In this document: positions 7,708 through 14,864 of the stretch, piece by piece
Layout of the letters: every line of letters begins with the position of its first letter
Position numbering within the stretch: position 1 is the first letter of the stretch
Assembly: GCA_000620205.1 (NCBI GenBank)
Contig: JHVP01000005.1
Span: 359,328 to 423,327 of the forward strand
Origin: Geodermatophilaceae bacterium URHA0031
Lineage (GTDB): Bacteria; Actinomycetota; Actinomycetes; Mycobacteriales; Geodermatophilaceae
DNA length: 64,000 bases
Reading direction: 5' to 3'
Notes under the pieces: generated by a model
Told to the model about the DNA's origin: nothing
The model's input: the letters and a program-made list of their open reading frames with translations, nothing else
Database searches by the model: none
Translations under genes and position numbers: made by a program

Positions 7708-8307
7708 TCCAGCGCCGGCTCGCCCAGAAGGCGGCTTCAAGGCGATTTCGGACCACCCTCGGGTCATGCCGTGCCACCAGGTCACCGAGCGCTGCGGAGA
7801 CGTTCGAGACGGCTTCGGACGTCTCCATCAGCACGAGCATCGGCTTGAGCGAGAAACTCCTCCTCATTCCGCACCCTGCTTGACCGCGGGTGATGCGGGA
7901 AGACTGCCACGCCATCCTTGCCGCCCCTACTACTCGCAGGACCATGGTTGCGCAGGTGTTTTCCGCCTCTATAGAGAGCGCGACATTGAGCGGTATAACG
8001 GAGCGGTGACGCCGGACTCCCTACGGTGACGTGGCCAGCGTAGGCTGGTATGCGTGCGGTTCACGAATCCGTAAAAAACGGGCCTCAACCCCGAACGCAC
8101 TTCGGTCACAAGGTCGCAGCCACGGGCGCCGCCGCAGTGCTGACGCGTCCGTGGCGGTCGAAAGAGATACAGTCCCGGCGATAGGGCTGTGCCTTATCCT
8201 GCTCACGGGACCCTCGCTTGCCCGAGAATTCGAGGCCCGCCACGGATTGGCTGACGCAAAGCCTGCACGCTGACTAGCCGACTGTCTGAACGGACGGGAG
8301 AACGCAG

Positions 8308-8340
8308 GTGTCCCGTAGTGGCGGCGCCTTCACGGACAAC
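8308..8340 (+). repeat. weak copy of the island hairpin repeat
   Basis: GTGTCCCGTAGTGGCGGCGC followed by CACGGACAAC keeps the outer arm and the AGTGG loop start of the family, but several arm positions no longer pair. It lies about 100 bp beyond the 3' end of the minus-strand membrane protein gene that ends at 8433. Confidence 0.35.
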
Positions 8341-8432
8341 GCCCCTTCCGTTCGGGATTCGGACAGTGACCGGATGATCAGGGGCTGGCGCAACGGGGTC
8401 GCGACCGAGCAGTCGGTGATCACGAGGAGTCG

Positions 8433-9356
8433 TCACGGTGAAACGTCCGGGGGCACCTGCACCGGCGTGGTCGCTAGAAGGAACAGCGCAGCGAGGAGCA
8501 GCGCGATGAGAGCTAGCGCGAACCAGCGCGATGCCTGTTTGAGGCGTTCAAGCTTCCAGTCTGCGAGGAAGCCGCCCCGCCGTTCCGCGAGGAGTAACGC
8601 CGCGAGTTCGTCTCGTGTGACCGCAGCGTCGCCACCGCCGACTCTCGCCCGGCCGATGATTTCCGATGATTCGAATGGCCGCGGCCAATCTATGCGCTTC
8701 ACTGCTGCCTGGTAGCCGCGGAAGCCCGACAGTACGAGACACCACACCGCAGTCAGGAGAAGCGATAGAAGAAAAAGACCGCTCCATCCCTCTGAGGGGC
8801 GCGGGCTTCCCCGGCCAGTGAGCAGTGCGGCGCCGACGGCGACGAGACCTGCCACTGCCGTCGCATAACCTTCAAATGCCCCCGATCGCGCTTCGATGGC
8901 CTGAACCCGCGCCTCTTGTCGCTCGTATCCAATGCGCGCTTGCTCGACCAATCCTGAGGGCGTCTTCAGGTCCAGATGAGTGCTCACCGCTTCCAGAAAG
9001 GCAACCTTGGCGGTGTCCGATGCGCCGGCCTGGAAGGTGAAGGGGGTGCGGTATGGAAGTGGCGGTTCAATCCAGTCCCAAATCCTGTAAGCGAGTTCCC
9101 GCCAACCGAATCGCATGCGGTTGAATTTCGGCAACTGCCTCGTACTCGGCATATCATGGACGTAGAGGAGCTGGCGGCAGCGTCGGCGCACCTCCTCTTC
9201 TGTCACTCTGCAAGCGTGTTGCTGGATCCGTGCAGAAAGTCGGGATGCGGAACGCCATCCGGTCGGCGTCAACTCGAAGACGCCGACGGAAACTGCCCTG
9301 AGGACTATTCGAGGAGGAGTGTCCAGCTCGAATAGCTGATTTTCCGGAGTCGACAT
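8433..9356 (-). CDS. hypothetical membrane protein
   Basis: 307 residues from the ATG at 9356; GGAG lies about 11 bp upstream, and longer starts add a Cys/Arg-rich stretch that looks non-coding. The first 170 residues are soluble and helical (EEEVRRRCRQLL, RFGWRELAYRIWDWIEPPLP). Three hydrophobic segments follow: YATAVAGLVAVGAALLTG, LFLLSLLLTAVWCLVLSG and, near the C-terminus, FALALIALLLAALFLLA. I recognise no family. Codon use is less GC-biased than in neighbours, which suggests recent acquisition. It may be a two-domain sensor or an effector with a membrane anchor; nothing in the sequence decides. Confidence 0.65.
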   Translation of the reverse strand: MSTPENQLFELDTPPRIVLRAVSVGVFELTPTGWRSASRLSARIQQHACRVTEEEVRRRCRQLLYVHDMPSTRQLPKFNRMRFGWRELAYRIWDWIEPPLPYRTPFTFQAGASDTAKVAFLEAVSTHLDLKTPSGLVEQARIGYERQEARVQAIEARSGAFEGYATAVAGLVAVGAALLTGRGSPRPSEGWSGLFLLSLLLTAVWCLVLSGFRGYQAAVKRIDWPRPFESSEIIGRARVGGGDAAVTRDELAALLLAERRGGFLADWKLERLKQASRWFALALIALLLAALFLLATTPVQVPPDVSP

Positions 9357-9932
9357 TGAAGGGACACTCCATCGACGGGGCCCTAAGCATCTGCGCTCAC
9401 CGTCCGTACTGGCCGGTTGCCCGATAAGCTCACGAGCAGGCTCTGCCAGTGCTTGTCCCGGATCGGCGGGATTGCAACCTCCCTGCTCGCTGGAACGGAT
9501 TGGCAACTTTCTGGCTGCCCGATGTGCCGCACAGCTCTGCTCAACTGGGCTGAAGCACTTGATGCGAGACCAGGGCGACGTCCATTTCACCGTAGTCGCC
9601 GTCACGAGATTGTCACCTCGGCGTCACGCTGGAGCCCGGTGATCGGGTCCCTCAGCAGCAGGCCGAGCGGGACTGGCCTCGGGTGCACTCTCTCATCGGC
9701 AGCGCGGCGGTAGGGGGTGTGCATCCGCAAATGACGGATTTCCGCGGGAAGGCACCACGGTGGCGTAGGACATGCGGCTCGCGCGGGTCGAAGAGTCCAA
9801 CGGGTGTCCTCGAGTGGGCCGCTCAGGCACCGGGCGGCCTACGGACACCCCGCGACGAATATTCACCCCTTTGCGGGGATGTCGCTGGGCCAAGCCGCCA
9901 GGGTCGACGCGGGAAGCCATCATTCTGGCGGT
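9357..9932. other. 576-bp stretch without a convincing gene
   Basis: Holds the upstream region of the minus-strand membrane protein and, at 9804-9830, one hairpin repeat. No reading frame here has credible codon bias or a recognisable domain. Confidence 0.5.
9804..9830 (+). repeat. island hairpin repeat
   Basis: GTGTCCTCGAG-TGGGCCG-CTCAGGCAC. The loop TGGGCCG is identical to that of the copy at 10489; the arms carry mismatches. Confidence 0.55.
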
Positions 9933-10193
9933 ATGGGCAAGCGAACCACCTGGATGGTCATCACAGCAGCGCTGATCGCCGGTTGGGCCGTTGTCGTCGC
10001 GCTACTCGTCCTCGCGTTCACGGACTGGTCCAGCGGCATCCAGGTGTTGGCCGGCGGCGCCATGTCGGGCTTCGGTGCAGGGGCGATCCTCTGGCTTCGC
10101 ATGGGGCGGTTGCCCGAGTCGTCGGGCGTTGACCTGTCCCCGCGTCGGCCGCTCAGGGACACCAGAACCGGTTCGCTCTCGGAAAGGCGATGA
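9933..10193 (+). CDS. small two-helix membrane protein
   Basis: 86 residues starting MGKRTTWMVITAAL. Two hydrophobic helices (about residues 7-28 and 37-55) are joined by a short loop, followed by a charged tail. The tail (PRRPLRDTRTG) is encoded by a hairpin repeat at 10136-10160, so that element has probably replaced or extended the original C-terminus. The stop overlaps the ATG at 10190 of the following frame. The family is unknown. Confidence 0.55.
   Translation: MGKRTTWMVITAALIAGWAVVVALLVLAFTDWSSGIQVLAGGAMSGFGAGAILWLRMGRLPESSGVDLSPRRPLRDTRTGSLSERR
10136..10160 (+). repeat. island hairpin repeat inside a coding region
   Basis: GTCCCCGCG-TCGGCCG-CTCAGGGAC. The right arm is identical to the consensus, the left arm carries two changes. 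It lies in frame within the end of the 86-residue membrane protein. Confidence 0.6.
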
Positions 10194-10273
10194 AGGCACG
10201 GATGTCTTCCGCGTCAGGTGGCGTGAGCGCTTGGCTCGTCCCGCCACATGAGAGCCTCTCGGACGTGAGCAGG

Positions 10274-10462
10274 ATGAACGGACGGACCCGCCGCCTTGCT
10301 TGGCTGGTCTGGGCGATTGTTCTAGCTTCGTTTGTCGTCGTGTGCTTCGCCTTGGGTTACACCGAGGCAGGCTTCGTCGGACTCGCCACAGGGCTGGTTG
10401 CACCGCCAGCCGGGAGGGTCGGGGTCTACCTGGCGCATCGCTGGGGTCTCGATTCGGATTGA
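10274..10462 (+). CDS. small membrane protein
   Basis: 62 residues from the ATG at 10274 (GAGCAGG upstream). The same frame is open from the ATG at 10190, which overlaps the previous stop and would add 28 polar residues. It contains a hydrophobic helix (LVWAIVLASFVVVCFALGY) and a second weaker one (FVGLATGLVAPPAG). The layout mirrors the preceding small membrane protein, so the two may work as a pair. No family is recognised. Confidence 0.5.
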   Translation: MNGRTRRLAWLVWAIVLASFVVVCFALGYTEAGFVGLATGLVAPPAGRVGVYLAHRWGLDSD

Positions 10463-10488
10463 CCCTGCTGTTAGGGACCCGGGGCACT

Positions 10489-10513
10489 GTCCCTGAGTGG
10501 GCCGCTCTGGGAC
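10489..10513 (+). repeat. island hairpin repeat
   Basis: GTCCCTGAG (10489-10497), loop TGGGCCG, CTCTGGGAC (10505-10513): one arm mismatch. It sits 27 bp after the small membrane protein and 59 bp from the 3' end of the convergent receiver gene, a place where it could act as a bidirectional terminator. Confidence 0.6.
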
Positions 10514-10571
10514 ACAGGGCGGCCTCGGGAGCGCTCTCCGTGGGGAGCTGCGCACCGCGTCGAATCGTTGA

Positions 10572-11372
10572 TCACAGGCAGTAGGGGCACTCCGTGCCCC
10601 TACTGGCGACCGTGCGCAGGCAGCGGAGCAGCGCGTGCCGACTGGCCTCCGTCGGCACGAGTGCGTCAGCGCCGGCGAGCGCACCCTCGAGCCGTGCCCC
10701 AGAGCCGCTGGTCACCAGGACGATCCGAACCCCAGGATCGGCCGCCCGCAGAGCTCGCGTCGCGGCGAGGGCATCCCGGGCCGGCATGTACCGGTCCAGG
10801 CACACGATGTGCGGACGCAGGCGTGCAGCGGCCTCGACGACCTGCGGGCCGAGTCCGCACGCGCCGACGACGCTGAGGTCGGCCTCCCCGGCAAGCATCT
10901 CGGTCAGCCTCACCCGGGCCAACGGATGGTCATCGACGACGAGTACGCGGATGTCCGTCGAGGCGTTGCGGGCGTTCTGCGGCCTGACCGAGAGCTCTTG
11001 ACGATGCAGTCGGGCGCCGACCTCTCGGACAGCCGCGGTGGCCAGCGCGGCAAGCCGGGGCGACCGTTCCTCCTCACGCAGGATCTCCGCCCACGCGTCG
11101 GCCACGAGGCCGGCGGCCACCCGAAAATCGCCCAGACCGTAGGCCTCCGACGCCTCGACCACCGCGTCTTCGAGGATGGCAGCCATCTGCTCGACATCAC
11201 CGAGCATGCCCGCCGGGTCTACACCGACGGCCGACATCTGGCCTTCTTCCACGCGCAGCAGGCAGCCGCCGACGCACTCGACCGCGATGGCGTCCCCGTC
11301 GAGCCAGCTGACGGCCACGAGGCCGCCGCAGTTCGGGCATTCCGCCCAGCTGACCCGCTCGCTTGCGTCCAT
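10572..11372 (-). CDS. zinc-ribbon and response-regulator receiver protein without output domain
   Basis: 266 residues from the ATG at 11372. The N-terminus has a four-cysteine zinc-ribbon-like motif (C12, C15, C33, C37: CPNCGG and CVGGC), then a helical middle. A receiver domain runs from about residue 141: acidic pair in VLVVDDHPLA, phosphoacceptor D193 in CLDRYMPA, and the Thr/Ser position in LVTSGSG. The conserved Lys is absent (GADALVPTEAS). No HTH or enzymatic output follows; the protein ends ECPYCL. No histidine kinase is nearby. It could bind a partner or nucleic acid through the ribbon. Confidence 0.75.
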   Translation of the reverse strand: MDASERVSWAECPNCGGLVAVSWLDGDAIAVECVGGCLLRVEEGQMSAVGVDPAGMLGDVEQMAAILEDAVVEASEAYGLGDFRVAAGLVADAWAEILREEERSPRLAALATAAVREVGARLHRQELSVRPQNARNASTDIRVLVVDDHPLARVRLTEMLAGEADLSVVGACGLGPQVVEAAARLRPHIVCLDRYMPARDALAATRALRAADPGVRIVLVTSGSGARLEGALAGADALVPTEASRHALLRCLRTVASRGTECPYCL

Positions 11373-11688
11373 CGTCTCGTTCTCCCGTGTGCAGGCTGCC
11401 CGACGGCGAGGTGGACGAACCGTAGCCCGACGATCGGCTTCCAAACGCTGTCGCCGGGCCCGACCCCCTGCCCGTCGGCCGAGCGGACGGTGCCGCAGTC
11501 CGCACGCACCGTGCGCACGGGGACCCGGTTCCGTGGGGCTTGTCGATCAACGTGCCATCCGTGCCGCCCTCTTCGGCGGATGTTGGGCCTGTCGACGAGT
11601 CAGTTCGTCGACATGTCGTGCTATGGACTGCTGTCACAGTCCGGCGTGTCGGCGGATTCTGACAGCGGCACAACCCAAGGAGGCCGCC
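11373..11688. other. 316-bp divergent intergenic region
   Basis: Separates the receiver gene (minus) from the AMIN-like gene (plus) and must hold both promoters. I see no clear -35/-10 pair or strong dyad. No gene is evident. Confidence 0.4.
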
Positions 11689-12252
11689 ATGAACCGGATC
11701 CTCTCCCGGCTCTTCATCCTCACCGTCGCGGCGCTCGCCGTGTTGGGGGTGGTCTCTCCCGCTTCGGCGGCCACGAGTCCGTACTGCGGGATCACCTGGG
11801 GCTCCCAGCAGAAGCAAGCAGGCCAGGGCATCCAGGGGCCCATCACCGACCTGCGGGCGGGGCGCAACGCGTGCTTCGATCGACTCGTCGTCGACATCGG
11901 CGGCCCGGCCAGCACGGCCGTCGGCTACCGGGTCGAGTACGTGGACCGGGTCACGCACGACGGGTCGGGGGCCTACCTCCCGCTCCGCGGAGCAGCGGCC
12001 CTGCAGATCGTCGTCCTCGCTCCTGGCCACAACGAACTGGGCCGGCCGACCTACGAGCCGGCCGACGTCGCCGAGGCCGTCGACGTCGCCGGGTTCGACA
12101 CCTTCCGGCAGGTGGCCTGGGGAGGCACGTTCGAGGGCCAGAGCCTCGTCGGCCTGGGAGTCCGCGCCCGCCTGCCGTTCCGGGTGTTCGTCCTCCCGGG
12201 CTCCCCGTCCAACGGGGTGCGCGTGGTCGTCGACGTCGCGCACCACTGGTAG
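11689..12252 (+). CDS. secreted AMIN-like domain protein
   Basis: 187 residues. A signal peptide with a hydrophobic core (LFILTVAALAVLGVV) ends at PASA|ATS. The mature part has the pattern of the actinobacterial AMIN-like beta-domain: NACFDRLVVDIGG, YRVEYVDRV, LQIVVLAPGH, FRQVAWGGTFEGQ, GVRVVVDVAHHW. Such domains are thought to bind cell-envelope polymers. The ATG at 11689 follows AAGGAGG. It stands alone, with a 13-bp hairpin just after the stop. Confidence 0.85.
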   Translation: MNRILSRLFILTVAALAVLGVVSPASAATSPYCGITWGSQQKQAGQGIQGPITDLRAGRNACFDRLVVDIGGPASTAVGYRVEYVDRVTHDGSGAYLPLRGAAALQIVVLAPGHNELGRPTYEPADVAEAVDVAGFDTFRQVAWGGTFEGQSLVGLGVRARLPFRVFVLPGSPSNGVRVVVDVAHHW

Positions 12253-12263
12253 CCCGCTCCACC

Positions 12264-12296
12264 CGGTGTCCCCGGCCGGCCGCGCCGGGGACACCG
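12264..12296 (+). terminator. hairpin terminator after the AMIN-like gene
   Basis: 13-bp arms CGGTGTCCCCGGC (12264-12276) and GCCGGGGACACCG (12284-12296) with a 7-nt loop, 11 bp past the stop codon. Confidence 0.65.
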
Positions 12297-12364
12297 CGGT
12301 CACCTCGAGACGCTCGGGAAGGCCCGTCCATGGGCGCGTCCCGAGCGCGGGGGATGCTGTCCGG

Positions 12365-13129
12365 GTGTCTGCTGTCAAGCGCGTCGCCTCGGGGGCCGCG
12401 CTCCTCACCGAGCCGGCACGGGCCGGACTGGACGCCGCCGCCCTCGCCGCCACCTGGCCGCTCCTGGCTACAGCGCGCCGCGGTGACGGCCACCCCGTCC
12501 TCGTGCTGCCGGGCCTGATGACCGGCAACCCCGCCACGCTGTGGCTCAGGACCGCGCTGCGCGCCCTGGGCCACAACGTCACCGGGTGGGACCTGGGCAC
12601 CAACCGGGGCCCCACCGGCCGTGTCGTGCACGAACTGCGCGCACACCTCGACCGGTTGCACCAGACCTCGGGACGGCGGGTCAGTCTGGTCGGCTGGAGC
12701 CTCGGCGGGATGTACGCGCAGGAGCTGGCCAGGGCCGCGCCGGGCAGCGTCCGCGGCATCGTCACCCTGGGGACCCCGGTGGTCAGATGGGCTCCGTGGG
12801 TGCGCACTGCCTCGAGGATCGTCGACGGCGGCACCCGCTCGTTCCGCCCGGCGTCAGCACTCCCCCGCCCCTGGGCCGAGCGCGGCTCGCTCCGCGTACC
12901 GGCTACGTCGGTCTACACGCGGGCCGACGGCATCGTGGACTGGGCGTCGTGCCGGTACGAGCTCCGCCCCCAGCGGGAGAACGTCGAGGTCCGGGGCAGC
13001 CACCTCGGCCTCGCCTGCAACCCGGCGGTCCTGTGGGTGCTGGCCGACCGGCTGGGCTCGGCCGAGGGTGCCTGGGCACCGTTCCGACGCCCCATCGGAC
13101 TCCGACCGTTCTTCCCCCGCAGTCGATGA
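12365..13129 (+). CDS. alpha/beta-hydrolase (lipase-like)
   Basis: 254 residues from the GTG at 12365. The frame is open back to an ATG at 12266, but that start lies inside the terminator hairpin. The fold is shown by PVLVLPGLMTG (oxyanion region), WDLGTNRGP, the nucleophile elbow VGWSLGG, and a late GSHLGL His. It resembles the triacylglycerol-lipase/esterase group of actinobacteria. No signal peptide is clear. Substrate unknown, probably an acyl ester. Confidence 0.8.
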   Translation: MSAVKRVASGAALLTEPARAGLDAAALAATWPLLATARRGDGHPVLVLPGLMTGNPATLWLRTALRALGHNVTGWDLGTNRGPTGRVVHELRAHLDRLHQTSGRRVSLVGWSLGGMYAQELARAAPGSVRGIVTLGTPVVRWAPWVRTASRIVDGGTRSFRPASALPRPWAERGSLRVPATSVYTRADGIVDWASCRYELRPQRENVEVRGSHLGLACNPAVLWVLADRLGSAEGAWAPFRRPIGLRPFFPRSR

Positions 13130-13177
13130 CGGCCGGCAGCTGACCCCGGACGCGCCGAGCCTGCGACCATCCCGGGG

Positions 13178-13645
13178 ATGACGACACCGATCGGCCCGGA
13201 GGCGCGGCGACCCAACCCCGCACTCGCACCGCTGGCGCCGCTGCTGGGCGAGTGGCGCACGACCGGGACGCATCCGCTGGTGCCGGGGACGACCTTCCAC
13301 GGCCGCACGTCGTTCGCCTGGCACGAGGGCGGCGCCTTCGTGCTGATGCGCTCGGAGATCGACGAGCCGGGGATCCCCAGCGCGGTGGCGGTGATCGGCT
13401 CGGACGACGCCGCCGGCACCTTCACGATGATCTACTTCGACGAGCGGGACGTCTCCCGCCACTACACCATCGAGGTGGGCGACGGCGAGGTGTCGTGGCA
13501 CCGCGACGGGTCGGGGTTCGCCCAGCGCATGGTCCTCACCATCGCGGGCGACGGCACCCGCCTCGACGCCCGGGGAACCATGTCGCGCGACGGCGGCCCC
13601 TGGGAGGACGACCTGCAGCTGACCTACGAGCGCCTCGACGCCTGA
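13178..13645 (+). CDS. DUF1579-like lipocalin-type protein
   Basis: 155 residues. LAPLLGEWRTTGTHP near the start, a SFAWHEGGAFVLMRSE strand pair, IYFDERDVSRHYTIE and a final DLQLTYERL strand form the beta-barrel pattern of DUF1579/heme-binding-like small proteins. A ligand-binding role is plausible, but the ligand is unknown. It lies 48 bp after the lipase-like gene and could be co-transcribed. It converges with the transaldolase gene. Confidence 0.7.
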   Translation: MTTPIGPEARRPNPALAPLAPLLGEWRTTGTHPLVPGTTFHGRTSFAWHEGGAFVLMRSEIDEPGIPSAVAVIGSDDAAGTFTMIYFDERDVSRHYTIEVGDGEVSWHRDGSGFAQRMVLTIAGDGTRLDARGTMSRDGGPWEDDLQLTYERLDA

Positions 13646-13674
13646 GGCCGACCTCCCCACGGGCGACGGGACCG

Positions 13675-14790
13675 CTACTTCTCCGGGTCCGGCAGCAGCA
13701 CGTCGCGGACCAGCGCCTCCAGCTCGGCGTCCGCAGCCAGGAACTGGCGCAGCGTCTTGCGGGTGGCGCCGAAGTCCTGGAACTCGGCCGGCGTCATGCC
13801 GTCGGTGTCGTAGGCCCGCCGGAACTCCGGGAACCGGGTGTACAGCGCCTCCAGCACGGCGGGCGCGACCGGGTCGTCGATCCGGGAGACCGGCTCGATC
13901 CCGCTGGCGTTCAGCCGGACCTGCCACTCGAACGGCGGGGAGATGACGACGTCACCGCCGACGAGCTGGCTCCAGTGCATGTGGTTGCGGAAGGCCGCCG
14001 ACAGCAGCCGGGTGCGGAACCCCCGCTCACCGAACACCTGGTGCGCCCGCTTGAACACCGCGACGCCGGCCCACTCCAGCACGCCGGGGTCGACCGTGAC
14101 GACGTCCCGCTTGGCGACCGCCTTCAGCCAGTCGTCCAGCCGCCCGACCATGATCGTGCAGACCGGGCCCATCGAGCTGACGTCCTGGCCGTCGGCCTCC
14201 CGCCGCTGCAGCCCGCGCTCGATCGCCTCGGCCACGGCGACCGCCTGCGGGACGGTGAAGGAGACGGTCGCGTTGATGCTGACGCCGCGGTAGGTGGCCT
14301 CCTCCATCGCCCGGATGCCGGTCTCGGTGGCCGGGATCTTCACGATCACGTTCGGCGCGAGCGCGTCGAAGGCGACCGCCTGCGCGACGAGCGCGTCGGC
14401 GTCGCGGTACAGCCGCGGATCCGTCTGCACCGACAGCCGGCCGTTGCGGCCACGGTGCTCGGCGAAGGCGTCGGCCAGCAACGCGGCCGCCTCGACCGAG
14501 AGCTCCTGCACCATCGCCCAGCCGATGTCGGACTCCGACGCCGTGGGGTGCTCGGCGGCGTACGCGCGGATGCGCTGCTGCCAGCGGGGCAGGTCGCTGC
14601 GCAGGGCCGCCAGGGCGATGACCGGGTTGCAGGTGGCGCCCACCGCCCCCCAGCCGATGGCGGCCGACAGCTCGGCCGGGGTCGCCGAGTCGTTCCACAG
14701 CCGGGTCGGGGTCTCCCGGGCCATCCGCAGGAGGGGCGGGACGGAGGCCCCGGTCCCGTCCGTCGTGTGCAGGTCAGCCAGCTCGGTCAT
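13675..14790 (-). CDS. tal: transaldolase
   Basis: 371 residues from the ATG at 14790, which follows AGGAGGAACG. Visible family features are LWNDSATP (Asp34), GATCNPVIAL, and the Schiff-base lysine in VIVKIPATETG (K151), then SINATVSF. Length and layout fit the transaldolase family, which moves dihydroxyacetone units between sugar phosphates. It lies in the catabolic block directly downstream of the binding-protein gene and behind a strong hairpin, not next to transketolase or pentose-phosphate genes. A pathway-specific aldol role is therefore possible. Confidence 0.85.
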   Translation of the reverse strand: MTELADLHTTDGTGASVPPLLRMARETPTRLWNDSATPAELSAAIGWGAVGATCNPVIALAALRSDLPRWQQRIRAYAAEHPTASESDIGWAMVQELSVEAAALLADAFAEHRGRNGRLSVQTDPRLYRDADALVAQAVAFDALAPNVIVKIPATETGIRAMEEATYRGVSINATVSFTVPQAVAVAEAIERGLQRREADGQDVSSMGPVCTIMVGRLDDWLKAVAKRDVVTVDPGVLEWAGVAVFKRAHQVFGERGFRTRLLSAAFRNHMHWSQLVGGDVVISPPFEWQVRLNASGIEPVSRIDDPVAPAVLEALYTRFPEFRRAYDTDGMTPAEFQDFGATRKTLRQFLAADAELEALVRDVLLPDPEK

Positions 14791-14811
14791 CGTTCCTCCT
14801 GGGTGCACGTG

Positions 14812-14850
14812 CCCGTCGGCACGGTGCGCGGCGCGCACCGTGCCGACGGG
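14812..14850 (-). terminator. 18-bp hairpin between the binding protein and transaldolase genes
   Basis: CCCGTCGGCACGGTGCGC (14812-14829) pairs exactly with 14833-14850 around a three-base loop. It starts 15 bp after the stop of the binding-protein gene. It may terminate, or protect the upstream message so that the binding protein is made in excess over transaldolase. Confidence 0.65.
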
Positions 14851-14864
14851 GATGGGTCAGCCGA

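Larger units (their letters stand above)
7332..8432. other. 1.1-kb stretch without a convincing gene
   Basis: Base composition is more AT-rich than the flanks and no reading frame has good codon use. It holds two clean hairpin repeats (7533-7555, 7683-7707), one degenerate copy near 8308, the palindrome CTCTATAGAG (7967-7976) and an A-rich hairpin CCGT-AAAAA-ACGG near 8068. A minus-strand frame at 7700-7867 (55 codons) is the best coding candidate; it ends within the 7683-7707 hairpin and lacks recognisable homology, so it may be a gene remnant. Confidence 0.5.

Noticed and set aside
7700..7945. 81-codon minus-strand frame as a gene
   Set aside because: No clear ribosome site, no family, and the end lies in a hairpin repeat. 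Mentioned only as a possible remnant within the intergenic entry.
8041..8110. tRNA-like or attachment-site sequence in the accessory stretch
   Set aside because: No cloverleaf can be drawn, there is no T-loop consensus, and no integrase gene or flanking direct repeat is visible.
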